A stretch of 64,000 nucleotides of DNA, taken from assembly GCF_012489685.1 (NCBI RefSeq), contig NC_080045.1:15356901-15420900 (forward strand), written 5' to 3'. The position numbers and the translations under genes were made by a program. Below, one piece after another: positions 10,106 through 19,922 of the stretch; within the stretch, counting starts at the first letter, position 1; every line of letters begins with the position of its first letter. Under the pieces are notes generated by a model that saw only the letters and a list, made by a program, of their open reading frames with translations, was not told the origin of the DNA and made no database searches. The DNA is from Lotus japonicus (lineage: Eukaryota; Streptophyta; Magnoliopsida; Fabales; Fabaceae).

Positions 10106-12187
10106 GCTGTTTGCCTCAGAGGCACCTTGAGGAGAACCAATATCAAAAGTTTGGACATTTGGTTCAGAGGTTCCAAGGTTTGGTCCAGAGGTTTCAACCT
10201 GAGGATGTGGTGATCTAACCGAAGAGTGGTTAGACACTGAGTTTTCTGGTTCTGGTTGAATGGGTTCTTGGTGAACTTGGTCTGGTTGGACTTGTTGGGC
10301 TAAAGGATCTGCTTCATGCAAGGGGTCATCCTGGATAGGAACATCTGGGTCAACTAGACGTTCTGGTCTAGGTCCAGGGTATCTCCTAGGGCTTGGTACT
10401 ATAAGGTAGTACTCTGGAATGGCAGACTCTTTTTCTTTCCTAACTTCGTGAAATTTACGAATTGATTCAGAGTTGTTTGAGGGTGAGGAGTCAGCAACAT
10501 TGGTGGGAAAGGATACAGAAGTATAGGGAGTTGAGGAATCTGTATCAGTGGTTCTATGAGCAGGACGTTCTGATGCTCTGGGGACAGAGTGATCAGAAGG
10601 TCTGGATTCAGGTTCTGGTTGTTCAAGAATAATGGGTTTAGAGGTTAGTGGGTTGTATTGAATGGTTATGGGTGAGGTTGGTTCAGAGGGACGTGGAGTC
10701 TGAAGCATATTCCACAGAGATGCTTCTTCTTGGGAAGGTTGGAAAAATGAAGACCTTGGTGAATTTGGTGGAGATGTGGTTTGGTCAGCTGGTTGAGACT
10801 CTGGGATAGGAGTGAGTTGGGTGGCTGTGCGGTTAAGGAGTGCAGAGATGGGGAGTGCATCAAGTGAATTTAAATCATCATCAGATTCAGTAACAGCAGA
10901 CTTACTTGATGATCGCACGGCAGACCAAGTAACTCTGGCAGAAGTCTCCATTCTGATGACTTGAGCAGCTGGTTCCACACGAGTGGGCTTCTCCACAATT
11001 CTGACTTGCTTCTTTTTCTTCTTAGGAGGAGGAGCATCACCATCATCACCATCAGATGGAGCATCTGGTTTGGTGGGTTCCTCGTGCTTCCTCTTAGATT
11101 TGTCAGCCTTCTTCTTCTTCTTCTGATCATCAGACTCTTCAGAAGATTCCTCCAAGACCATTTTTCTCTGAACTTTCTTCTTGGGAGGAGAGTCAAACTC
11201 TGGAGCTGGTGGCAGTTTTCTGAAAAACTCGTCCACATCTATCTCATACCCTTGTTGCTTCAGATCATCAATGTAGCACAAAATAGCCTCTGGGTTATCT
11301 GCTTGGGACCACAGAGGGTAATCATTCAGAGGCACCCTTCTTTGTCTTACTTCATCAGAAGTATCTTCATGAGCAGGGGTAACCTTCTTCTTGACCAATC
11401 CCATCTTCTTCAAGGATGTGGATGTGAAGACATCACTGACAATTGTTGACAGATCCTCTGTGCATCCTGCCTTGATCAGATCTTCTATGAATTTGCTCTC
11501 AATGAAGAGGTCTGAAAGCAGTCTCCCAAAAGGGATGTACTTGATAGCAGACTTGATAGAAGCAGTGGTTCTGGATTTCCTGATACACACTTTCAGGTAA
11601 GAGAATGGGAAGAAAGGAAGGCAGATCTTCCTATGATCCTGAATGAAGAACAACATTGCCTTCTGACAGAAGTTGATGTAATCAGGAGAGCTTCCCTTTG
11701 GCCTCTGGTTGATACAGTGGAGCAGAATCTTATGCCAGATCCTTAGCTTGGGATGAAGATCCACCACTTTGTAATCACTCTTGCCAGGTTTGTAGTTGGT
11801 GTAGAGAGCCTTGTTGGTTTCTTCCTTTGTTCTGGGTTTCAACTTCGATTCCGTCAGTTGGAATCTATACCCAGTTCCAGTGTGTGCACCCAGAAGATCA
11901 ACAATAGACTTTTCAGTAATGATTATCCTCCTTCCAGCAATGTAGGAAACCACTTGTGTGTCATCGCAGTCGGCATGTTTCCAGAATCCCTTGACCAATT
12001 TGTCATAGATTGGACCTCGAAGCCTGTTGAAATATTCTTCCCAGCCTTGAACATGAACTTCAGGACGAAGATCATACCCATTAGCAGCTATATTATCCAG
12101 GTCGAATCTCCATTCAGCAAGCACCTGGAGTTCTTCCGGAGCAAAAACACAGTGAACGGCACAGCCCCGTTCTGCAATTGGAATCAT
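10031..12187 (-). CDS. Envelope-like ORF of the Sirevirus (718 aa, C-terminus lost)
   Basis: It follows pol on the element strand, the place of the env-like ORF3 of SIRE1. Residues about 45-250 contain WEEYFNRLRGPIYDKLVKGF and VSYIAGRRIIITEKSIVDLLG, matching the 'putative plant transposon protein' domain (Transposase_32 type) common to these ORFs. Residues about 340-420 hold basic runs (KKKKKAD, PPKKKKKQVRI) that could be nuclear signals. The rest is Ser/Pro/Gln-rich and probably disordered. I see no convincing signal peptide or fusion-type membrane anchor, so 'envelope' is a positional name only. A frameshift near 10100 cuts off the coiled-coil tail. The start used is the first Met of the open frame. 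Confidence 0.75.
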   Translation of the reverse strand: MIPIAERGCAVHCVFAPEELQVLAEWRFDLDNIAANGYDLRPEVHVQGWEEYFNRLRGPIYDKLVKGFWKHADCDDTQVVSYIAGRRIIITEKSIVDLLGAHTGTGYRFQLTESKLKPRTKEETNKALYTNYKPGKSDYKVVDLHPKLRIWHKILLHCINQRPKGSSPDYINFCQKAMLFFIQDHRKICLPFFPFSYLKVCIRKSRTTASIKSAIKYIPFGRLLSDLFIESKFIEDLIKAGCTEDLSTIVSDVFTSTSLKKMGLVKKKVTPAHEDTSDEVRQRRVPLNDYPLWSQADNPEAILCYIDDLKQQGYEIDVDEFFRKLPPAPEFDSPPKKKVQRKMVLEESSEESDDQKKKKKADKSKRKHEEPTKPDAPSDGDDGDAPPPKKKKKQVRIVEKPTRVEPAAQVIRMETSARVTWSAVRSSSKSAVTESDDDLNSLDALPISALLNRTATQLTPIPESQPADQTTSPPNSPRSSFFQPSQEEASLWNMLQTPRPSEPTSPITIQYNPLTSKPIILEQPEPESRPSDHSVPRASERPAHRTTDTDSSTPYTSVSFPTNVADSSPSNNSESIRKFHEVRKEKESAIPEYYLIVPSPRRYPGPRPERLVDPDVPIQDDPLHEADPLAQQVQPDQVHQEPIQPEPENSVSNHSSVRSPHPQVETSGPNLGTSEPNVQTFDIGSPQGASEANSSNHPTSPETNLSIVPYTYLRPTSL

Positions 12188-12741
12188 CTTCTCTTGAGCT
12201 TGACCTTGACCTTGAGTTTCAGGACCCGATTGACCTGTAGCTTAGCCTACTACCATATGAGGGAATCTGGTTGCATCTGCAGTTTCACGTCTGTTGGGTC
12301 TAACCATTTTGAAGGCGGTTGAAGGTTTTGGGTAGACAGGAAGAAGATGAATAGAGAGAGAGAGAGATCGTGGGGATACGAATTTGAAAAACTGAAGAGA
12401 GAGAAGGTAAAACCGTAAGTGTAGGAGAACGTGTGTGTATAGTGGGTTTTGACAAATAACCGTTGTTGATAAAAAAAGCAATTTAAAATCAACGGTTAAA
12501 AATTAAAGACATGATAGTAGCAGTTAATACACATATCACACGCAGGAGAGAAGCACATCAACACTCATTACGACAGACTGTCACAAGGGCACAAGGAACT
12601 ATGCATCAGAGATACTGACACACGTTTACTGTCTCAGCTTCAGAGTCAGCACCAATGGGTACATAAACTCTGATAGAGTTACCTTCTGAACTAGACATCT
12701 TCTAATAAAGAAGTATCATAGTCAGAGGTTCTGATCCATCT

Positions 12742-15700
12742 TCATGCTGGACAAAAGTCCATATTCAGATTTTTCAGAATGAAATTAAATCTATCCTCTG
12801 CTAAGGGCTTTGAAAAGATATCTGTCCATTGATGGTCAGTATCAACAAACTTCAGAAGAAGTACGCCCTTCTGTACATAATCTCGAATAAAGTGATACTT
12901 TACCTCAATGTGTTTTGCCCTTGAGTGTAAGATAGGATTCTTACTCAATGAAATTGCAGCAGTGTTATCACAGTAGATTGGGATATTGCTCTCAAGGATT
13001 TGATAATCCTCCAGCTGATGTTTCATCCAGAGCATTTGAGTGCTGCATATTGCTGCTGAAATATATTCTGCCTCTGCAGTAGATAGTGCAATGGTTGATT
13101 GCCTCTTGCTTGCCCATGAGACTAAGTTGCTTCCCAGAAATTGACAATTTCCAGAAGTGCTTTTTCTCTCTGTTCTATCTCCAGCATAATCAGCATCACA
13201 ATAACCTGAAAGCTTATACTATGATGTTTTCTTATACATCAAGCCAAGGTTAGTGGTACCTTTCAGATATCTTAGGATCCTCTTAACAGCAGTTAAGTGG
13301 GTTTCCCTTGGATCTGATTGGAAACGAGCACATAAATGAACACTAAACAATATATCTGGCCTGGATGCAGTTAAGTATAGAAGTGATCCTATCATACCAC
13401 GATAGAGCTTCTGACAAACTTTACCACTTGCACCTTCTTTCTCCAGAATGCATGTAGATGCATTGGAGTTTTGGCAACTGTAGATTCCAGCATATTGAAC
13501 TTCTTCAAAAGTTCTTTAGTGTACTTGCTCTGATGGATATATGTTCCTTCTGGTGTTTGATCAACTTGTATTCCCAGAAAGTACTTAAGTTCTCCCATCA
13601 TACTCATCTCAAATTCAGCTTGCATCATCTCAGAAAATTCTTTGCATAGAGATTGATTAGCAGAACCAAATATAATATCATCAACATAAATTTGCACAAT
13701 TAAGATATCATCCTTGTAAGTTTTGCAAAAGAGAGTTGTATCTACTTTACCCCTTACAAACTCATTCTCCAGAAGAAATGAGCTGAGTCTCTCATACCAA
13801 GCTCTGGGAGCTTGCTTCAGACCATAAAGAGATTTCTTCAGCTTGAAGACATGGTCTGGGTTCTTCTCATCTTCAAAACCTGGGGGTTGATGAACGTAGA
13901 CTTCCTCTGATATGTATCCATATAGGAAGGCACTTTTAACGTCCATCTGATGTAGGATTATGTTGTGATTCACTGAGAAGGAGATCAGCAGTCTGATTGC
14001 TTCTAGTCTTGCTACTGGAGCAAATGTTTCTGTGTAGTCTATTCCTTCCTGCTGACTGTAGCCTTGAGCAACTAGCCTTGCTTTGTTTCTGACTACATCA
14101 CCTTTCTTATTCAGCTTGTTTCTGAACACCCATTTAGTTCCAATTACATGGACACTTTGAGACTTCTTCACTAGGCTCCAAACATCATTCTTGGAAAATT
14201 GATTCAGCTCTTCTTCCATAGCCAGAATCCAATCCTTGTCCTGAAGAGCTTCATCAATTGACTTGGGTTCAATTAAGGACACCAATCCTTTCAGACTTAA
14301 CAAAGTCTCTTCCGAAGGTCTGAAGGCTGATCTGGTTCTGACTGGTTCATCTTTGTTGCCCAGAATCAATTCTTTAGGGTGTGATGCAATGATTCTGCTT
14401 TTCTTCTGAGAATGTGAATCAGAGGGACCAGCTTCTTCTGGTTCATCTTCCTCTGGCTCAACTTCCTCTAGAGCTTTGCCTTTGTCAGAAACATTTATGC
14501 TCAAATCTGCAAACTTCTCAACTAGCTTTGACTGATCAGAGTCAAGCTTATCATCAAATCTAACATGTATAGACTCTTCAATTGTTTTAGCATCAGTATT
14601 ATAAAATCTAAAACCTTTAGATCTCTCAGAGTAACCAAGTAATAGACATTTAGACGATTTAGCATCAAACTTATCCTTAGTATTAAGAACATAAGAAACA
14701 AAACCAAAAGGATGAAAGTAAGAAATGTTGGGTTTTATATTCTTCCACAATTCATAAGGAGTCTTATTCAGAATTGGTCTCATGGAGATTCTGTTCTGAA
14801 TGTAACACGCTGTGTTTACTGCCTCTGCCCAAAAGTGCTTAGCCATGCCAGTTTCTTGGAGCATGGTTCTAGCCATCTCCTGAAGAGTTATGTTCTTCCT
14901 CACAACAACACCATTTTGTTGAGGATTTATGGGACAAGAGAAATCATGTGCAATTCCATAGGAATCAAACAGACTCTTAAACTTGTCATTCTCAAACTCT
15001 CCACCATGGTCACTTCTGACACGCACAATCCTACAAGCCTTCTCGTTTTGCACTTGGGCTATGAAGGTAGAGAACACAGCATGAGACTCATCCTTGCGGG
15101 TTAGAAATTTTACCCATGTCCAGCGGCTATAGTCATCAACAATGACCATCCCATATCTCTTGCCACCTATAGACTCAGTTTTCACTGGTCCAAAAAGGTC
15201 GATATGCAGAAGTTCCAACGGCCTTGAGGTTGAGACAACATTCTTTGCCTTGAAAAGGACTTTTGTGAATTTGCCTTTCTGACATGCTTCACAAAGAGCG
15301 TCTGAAGAGAACTTCAGAATGGGTAAGCCCCTGACAAGGTTTAGCTTGCTCAGCTGAGAAATCTTTCTCATACTGGCATGCCCTAACCGTCTATGCCATA
15401 CTCATTGCTCTTCATTAACAGACAGAAGGCACTTCACATTCTGAGCCTCCAACTCAGATAATCTGATCTTATAAATGTTGTTCTTCCTCTTGCTGTTAAA
15501 CAGAACAGAGCCATCGATCTGACTTACAGCTCGACAAGACTTTTGATTAAAGATAACATCATAACCCTTGTCAGCTAATTGACTTATAGACAATAAGTTA
15601 TGAGTTAAGCCGTCTACCAATAAAACATTGTCAATGCATGGACTACTATCTACACAAATAGTACCAGTACATACAATTTTACCCTTTTCGTTGCCACCAA

Positions 15701-16379
15701 AGCCAACTTCGCCTCCAGGCTTAAGTTTTAGCTCTTGGAACATACGCCTTTCTCCCGTCATGTGACGCGAGCATCCACTGTCCAGATACCATGATTGGTG
15801 TTTCAGTGGAGCTATCAAGGATATCTACAACATAGATAATCTTATCCTTAGGTACCCACTTTCTGGGTCCTCTCTTGTTAGTTACCCCAGAGGTTCTGAT
15901 CACCTTGGGTTTCTCAACATGGTAATGTAAAGGAATTTTAGCATGATATTTAGACATGGAGAAAGATCCCTTTTTGAGAGGGGGTTTAGCAACTTCAGCA
16001 GGTAAAGGATCAGGCAATATGGTACCAGAGGGAACAAAGCATTCATATAAATATTTAGCTTTAGGCATAGAAGGCTCATTTCTAATTGGTTTAGAATAGC
16101 CAATGCCATGCATTTCATTTCTGCTTACGCCATAGATCATTGAAGCCATCAAGCTTCTATCTACGCTTTTAGCCAGGAATCTTTGAAAAGATTTTTCATA
16201 CTTAGATTCATGCTTACTATCAGAGGCATCGCAGGCAATAACTTCTTCTAACTTAGCAATTTGATTCTTAAGCACAGAGTTAGAATTCACTAAAGCATGG
16301 TTATCATTTTTCAAATCAGAGATGATTTTCTCATGTTCAGAAGGAGTCTTAGAAGCAGCAGATAAGTCTTTTTTTAGCT
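12742..16379 (-). pseudogene. SIRE-type pol (PR-IN-RT-RNase H), broken
   Basis: Copia-order polyprotein. The protease motif YLDSGCSRHMTG lies near 15770-15800. The integrase zinc finger (WHRRLGH...CEACQKGK) spans 15300-15400 and the integrase core D-D follows (LLHIDLFGP, VRSDHGGEF). RT has an intact IYVDDIIFGS near 13690, and RNase H ([15 protein letters not shown]) lies in 12742-13035. Lesions visible: a one-base deletion separating gag from pol near 16380; a frameshift near 15810 just before the protease motif; TGA at 15402-15404 in place of the Trp codon of the zinc finger; valine instead of the catalytic glutamate of the integrase DDE triad (NGVVVRKN near 14905); a frameshift near 13458; and a stop at 13219-13221. 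The copy cannot make a working polyprotein. Confidence 0.92.
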
Positions 16380-17627
16380 TTTATGCTTAGACAATAAAGA
16401 GTTATACTTATCCATGATATCAGACAAAGCATGTTTCAGTTCAGAGGTTGAGAAAGAAGCGAATACCTCATTTTCATCGTCTGAGTTAGGATCTCCTTCT
16501 GATTCTGAGTCAGAGTCAACAGCATCCTTTGACTCTGCTCCTTTGTCTTTGACAATAGCCATGAGTCCTTGGACTTCACCATCAGAGTCAACATCCTCTG
16601 ACTCTGATTCGTCAAAAGTCACCATCTGACTTTTCTTGGTCTTGAAGTGCTTCTTTGGCTTCTTGTCCTTCTTCAACTTTGGACAGTCACTTTTGTAGTG
16701 CCCTGATTCTTTGCACTCGAAACATGTGACTTCCTTGATTGATGACTTCTTCTGGCCTGAGGATTCAGACTTTCCTTTGGCCTTTCCAAAGCCTCTGTAC
16801 TTGCTTTGCTTGTGCTTCCAGATGCGGTTGAGTCTTTTAGAGATCAGAGTCAGCTCATCTTCATCAGAATCTTCTGATGCTTCTTCAGATTCTTCTGCTT
16901 CAGCTTGGAGAGCTTTTGACTTCTCAGCTTTAGCCTTCTCAGATTTGGATTTCAAGGCTATTGACTTCTTCCTCAGATCTTGCATCTCTGAGCGTTTCAG
17001 CTCATGGCACTTCAGTATGCTGATGAGTTCTTCTAAACTCATACGCTCAACATCTCTCATAAGCTCTATTGAAGTCACCAAGGGCATCCAGCTTTCAGGA
17101 AGACTTCTGATGACCCTTATGACATGATCTTTTGTTGTGTAGCTCTTGTTGAGAGGTCGTATTCCAGCTACAAGCAACTGAAATCTGGAGAACATTTCTT
17201 CAATGGACTCGTTTGGCTCCATGATGAAGGATTCATACTTTTGGATCAAAGACAACGCCTTTGATTCTTTGACTTTCTTGTTTCCTTCATGAGACATCTT
17301 CAGGGATTCAAAGATACCCTTAGTATACTCACGATTTGTAATCTTCTGGTACTCTTCATAAGAGATAGCACTTAGAAGAATTGCTCTAGCTTTGTGATGT
17401 TGTGCGTAAAGCTTCTTTTGATCTGCAGTCATCTCTGACCTTGGCATCTTCTTGCCTTCTTCATCCACTGGACGCTCATAGCCATCCACAATAATATCCC
17501 AGAGATCTGCATCGAAATCCAGAAAGAAACTTTCAAGTCTATCTTTCCAATATTCGAACCTTTGACCGTCGAACATGGGAGGCTTTGCATTGTAACCATC
17601 TTTTTGCGTTTCACTGGTGGTAGCCAT
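16374..17627 (-). CDS. SIRE-type Gag (417 aa)
   Basis: The first ORF after the primer site on the element strand. Residues about 1-230 form a copia Gag (UBN2/DUF4219-type) capsid region with YNAKPPMFDGQRFEYWKDRL near the N-terminus. Residues about 300-316 contain a CCHC zinc knuckle, CFECKESGHYKSDC, that binds element RNA. It is followed by Lys-rich and then Ser/Asp/Glu-rich stretches. In this lineage gag and pol normally share one frame. Here a single-base deletion in an A-run just before the stop ends Gag early, and the remainder continues in another frame from about 16379 down. The Met at 17627 begins right after the leader. Confidence 0.9.
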   Translation of the reverse strand: MATTSETQKDGYNAKPPMFDGQRFEYWKDRLESFFLDFDADLWDIIVDGYERPVDEEGKKMPRSEMTADQKKLYAQHHKARAILLSAISYEEYQKITNREYTKGIFESLKMSHEGNKKVKESKALSLIQKYESFIMEPNESIEEMFSRFQLLVAGIRPLNKSYTTKDHVIRVIRSLPESWMPLVTSIELMRDVERMSLEELISILKCHELKRSEMQDLRKKSIALKSKSEKAKAEKSKALQAEAEESEEASEDSDEDELTLISKRLNRIWKHKQSKYRGFGKAKGKSESSGQKKSSIKEVTCFECKESGHYKSDCPKLKKDKKPKKHFKTKKSQMVTFDESESEDVDSDGEVQGLMAIVKDKGAESKDAVDSDSESEGDPNSDDENEVFASFSTSELKHALSDIMDKYNSLLSKHKS

Positions 17628-17685
17628 TGTTTTTCACACCGGCCCGGATCACTGAACACTGTAAGGTGTGGTAATCAGAACTTGC

Positions 17686-17697
17686 GCTCTGATACCA
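17686..17697 (-). promoter_or_regulatory. tRNA-Met primer binding site of the SIRE element
   Basis: The element strand reads TGGTATCAGAGC two bases after the 5' LTR end, complementary to the 3' end of initiator tRNA-Met and standard for plant copia elements. It fixes the element orientation as minus. Confidence 0.95.
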
Positions 17698-17699
17698 AT

Positions 17700-18895
17700 T
17701 GAAGGTATGAAAAACGGTAGAAAGGGGGGTTTGAATAACGTTTTCAAAATAAAACTTCCACCTTAAAGATTCTAACAAATCTTTCGAGAACAAAGTGCTT
17801 AAGATAAGAGATAGAAAAGCACACAAGGATTTTATCCTGGTTCACTTGATAAATCCCTCAAGCTAATCCAGTCCACCCGTTAAGGTGATTTCTTCCTTCT
17901 TAGAATGAAGGCAATCCACTAATCAGGTAAATGTTACAACTGCACTTGAAACCTACAAGTGACTAACAATTACACTGACTTAGCTCACACTAAGATTCAC
18001 TCTCTTAGTCTTCTCTAGGATCCGATCAAACTTGATCTCCTAAAGGTAACTAAACAACTGTTTAAGAAAGAATGTTTACAAAGAATTTGCTTCTGAAAAG
18101 CTAAGAGTAAACACAATGAATTCAGATGAAAGAATGCTTAGAAGGTTTTTAAATATTGCTTGCGCGTGTGAGATTCTTCCAACCGCATCTTTCAATCTTC
18201 AGCCTCTATTTATACTCCAAGGATTAGGGTTTGAACGCTGCATGGGAATGCTACCGTTGGAGGGCAGTTCTGGAAATTCCAGCTTCTGCTGTGGCTGAGA
18301 ATGTTAGCTAGGTCGTCAGGATAGTACATTTGCTTTTGTACTTGGATAGTGACATGACCTTTAAACCTAGTAGACTTCTGATCAGGGGAATGCTTCATGT
18401 TGGAACTTGTGAAGCTCGTTGATCAGAGTCAGAGGGAAGCAGGGATCATCTGACCGTTGTATCTTCTGATTGTGAACTCAGGGGGAAGTACATAATCTTC
18501 AGAGTCATCTTGCTTCTGGACATCAGAGTTTCCACTTTTCAGCTTCTGGATCTTCAGAGTCTTCTACACCATCAGAACCTTCAGAGTGTCTGGGTTGTCA
18601 AAGCGTCTGGATCTTCAGAACTTCAAGTGACTGAGTCCATATCAGAGCTTGTAAGGCTTCGGATCTTCTGAAGCTTTTCTACTGTTCAGAGTGAACATAA
18701 ATGTTGCGAAAGCGTTGCTTGGGTCACTCTTTAAGCACAGTGCTTCTGATTTGTGTGAGATAAAATAGAGGTCAGAGCCTGTAAATAGCACACTCAGAAA
18801 AACACGTTAGAGTACCATAATTGTTCATACTAAAATGTTAACTTGTAATCATCAAAACATAGAGTTGTACTACTCGATCAAAACTTGATCTTACA
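17700..18895 (-). repeat. 5' LTR of the SIRE-type element
   Basis: 1196 bp, aligned end to end with 6872-8068. By eye there are about a dozen substitutions or indels (for example G7 versus G6 in the first 30 bases, GGTAGGTCGTCATG versus GCTAGGTCGTCAGG). On the element strand it runs TGTAAGATC...CATACCTTCA and leads into the primer site. Confidence 0.95.
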
Positions 18896-18916
18896 TAGGT
18901 AGCCCATACTTTTTAC

Positions 18917-19914
18917 CAATGTTCTGAAAACCAGACCGGACCGGCAGGTCGAACCGGCTCGACCGGGACCCGGAGGGTTGGCCGGTCCGTTGTAGCTCCA
19001 AAACCGGATGCTAATTAAACCGGTCGAAAACCGGAAAACCCGGCTTCAAACCGGTAAAACCGGTGAAAACCGGCGGTTTGCCGGCTTGAACCGGTTCACT
19101 TTTTTTGGACGCACGTGAGGCTGCTTGCACCATTCCAAGCTCGTAGTGCCACACTGTTGTTGATACAGATCCTCTTCTTGCTGCTGGATCTCCTTATGCT
19201 TCCTCCGTAGGGATCTCTATCCGTCATCCTCCTTATATTGAACCTTCGAGTTCCGCTGGTGGCAATTGCTATGGGGTGTTGTTTGTGTTCTTCCTCTTTT
19301 CTTGGTATCTGGGTTTTGAAGATGGAGCAGCAATGGAAACATTTGTTTGTGCTAGACCTAAGAAGAGAAGAAGTCCATGCATAATCAAAAAAGAAGAAGA
19401 GAAGAAGTGAATTTCACCTTATGTTTCCCTTTTGAAATCTGACGGAAACTTTGAATCAAATCACAAAGGCCACTTCTATAATTCTCTTTGTTTTTCAAGT
19501 CAAAATACATAAATGTTTCATTGGTCAAATCAAAACCGTGGCAGGCTGGCAGCCCATGGTTTTTGTTGTGCTCTAGGTGGTTTTATTTACTTTTGCATTG
19601 CTCTAGGTTGTTAGTTTTTGAACTGTATATTGCCTCTAGGTGGTTCTAGGACGTAATGGAAAAATAATCAAAGGAAAAGATATATTTATATATTAGACAT
19701 AATTATTCTCTAGTTTTTTTTTTGATACATATAATTATTCTCTAGTTAATTTATTATAGAAACATAGTATTATTTAATATTATATAATTTAAAACATTAT
19801 ATAAATAGAACCGGTTAAACCCCGGTTTGACCCCGGTTTGACCTCGGTTCAACCTTAAAACCTTAAACCAGTGCCTTGACCGGTTTGACGAACGGTCCGG
19901 TTTTCAGAACATTG
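18917..19914. mobile_element. Non-autonomous hAT element, 1.0 kb
   Basis: Terminal inverted repeats CAATGTTCTGAAAACC...GGTTTTCAGAACATTG and a perfect 8-bp duplication CTTTTTAC (18909-18916, 19915-19922) identify the hAT superfamily. Subterminal regions are dense in ACCGG words (18940-19100 and 19805-19900). No transposase is encoded. A 120-bp stretch at 19153-19275 reads as an open, exon-like frame (plus strand, containing DPLLAAGSPYASS) and could be captured host sequence. The element sits in the same LINE as the other nested insertions. Confidence 0.9.
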
Positions 19915-19922
19915 CTTTTTAC

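Larger units (their letters stand above)
6872..18895 (-). mobile_element. SIRE-type (Sirevirus) copia LTR retrotransposon, 12.0 kb
   Basis: A complete Ty1/copia element on the minus strand with two near-identical LTRs (6872-8068 and 17700-18895) and a 5-bp target duplication TAGGT (6867-6871, 18896-18900). Element order is 5' LTR, tRNA-Met primer site, gag, protease-integrase-RT-RNase H, an envelope-like ORF, several polypurine tracts and 3' LTR. Copia pol order plus a long ORF after pol and repeated GGGGGAGTAC tracts are hallmarks of Sireviruses such as SIRE1 of soybean. About a dozen differences between LTRs by eye (near 1%) indicate a recent insertion, yet pol carries several inactivating lesions. 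A plus-strand ORF lies at 8861-9253. Confidence 0.95.

Noticed and set aside
10961..12322. Plus-strand ORFs of 69-189 aa opposite the env-like gene
   Set aside because: Shadows of the minus-strand env-like ORF with no promoter or recognisable domain, unlike the antisense ORF at 8861.
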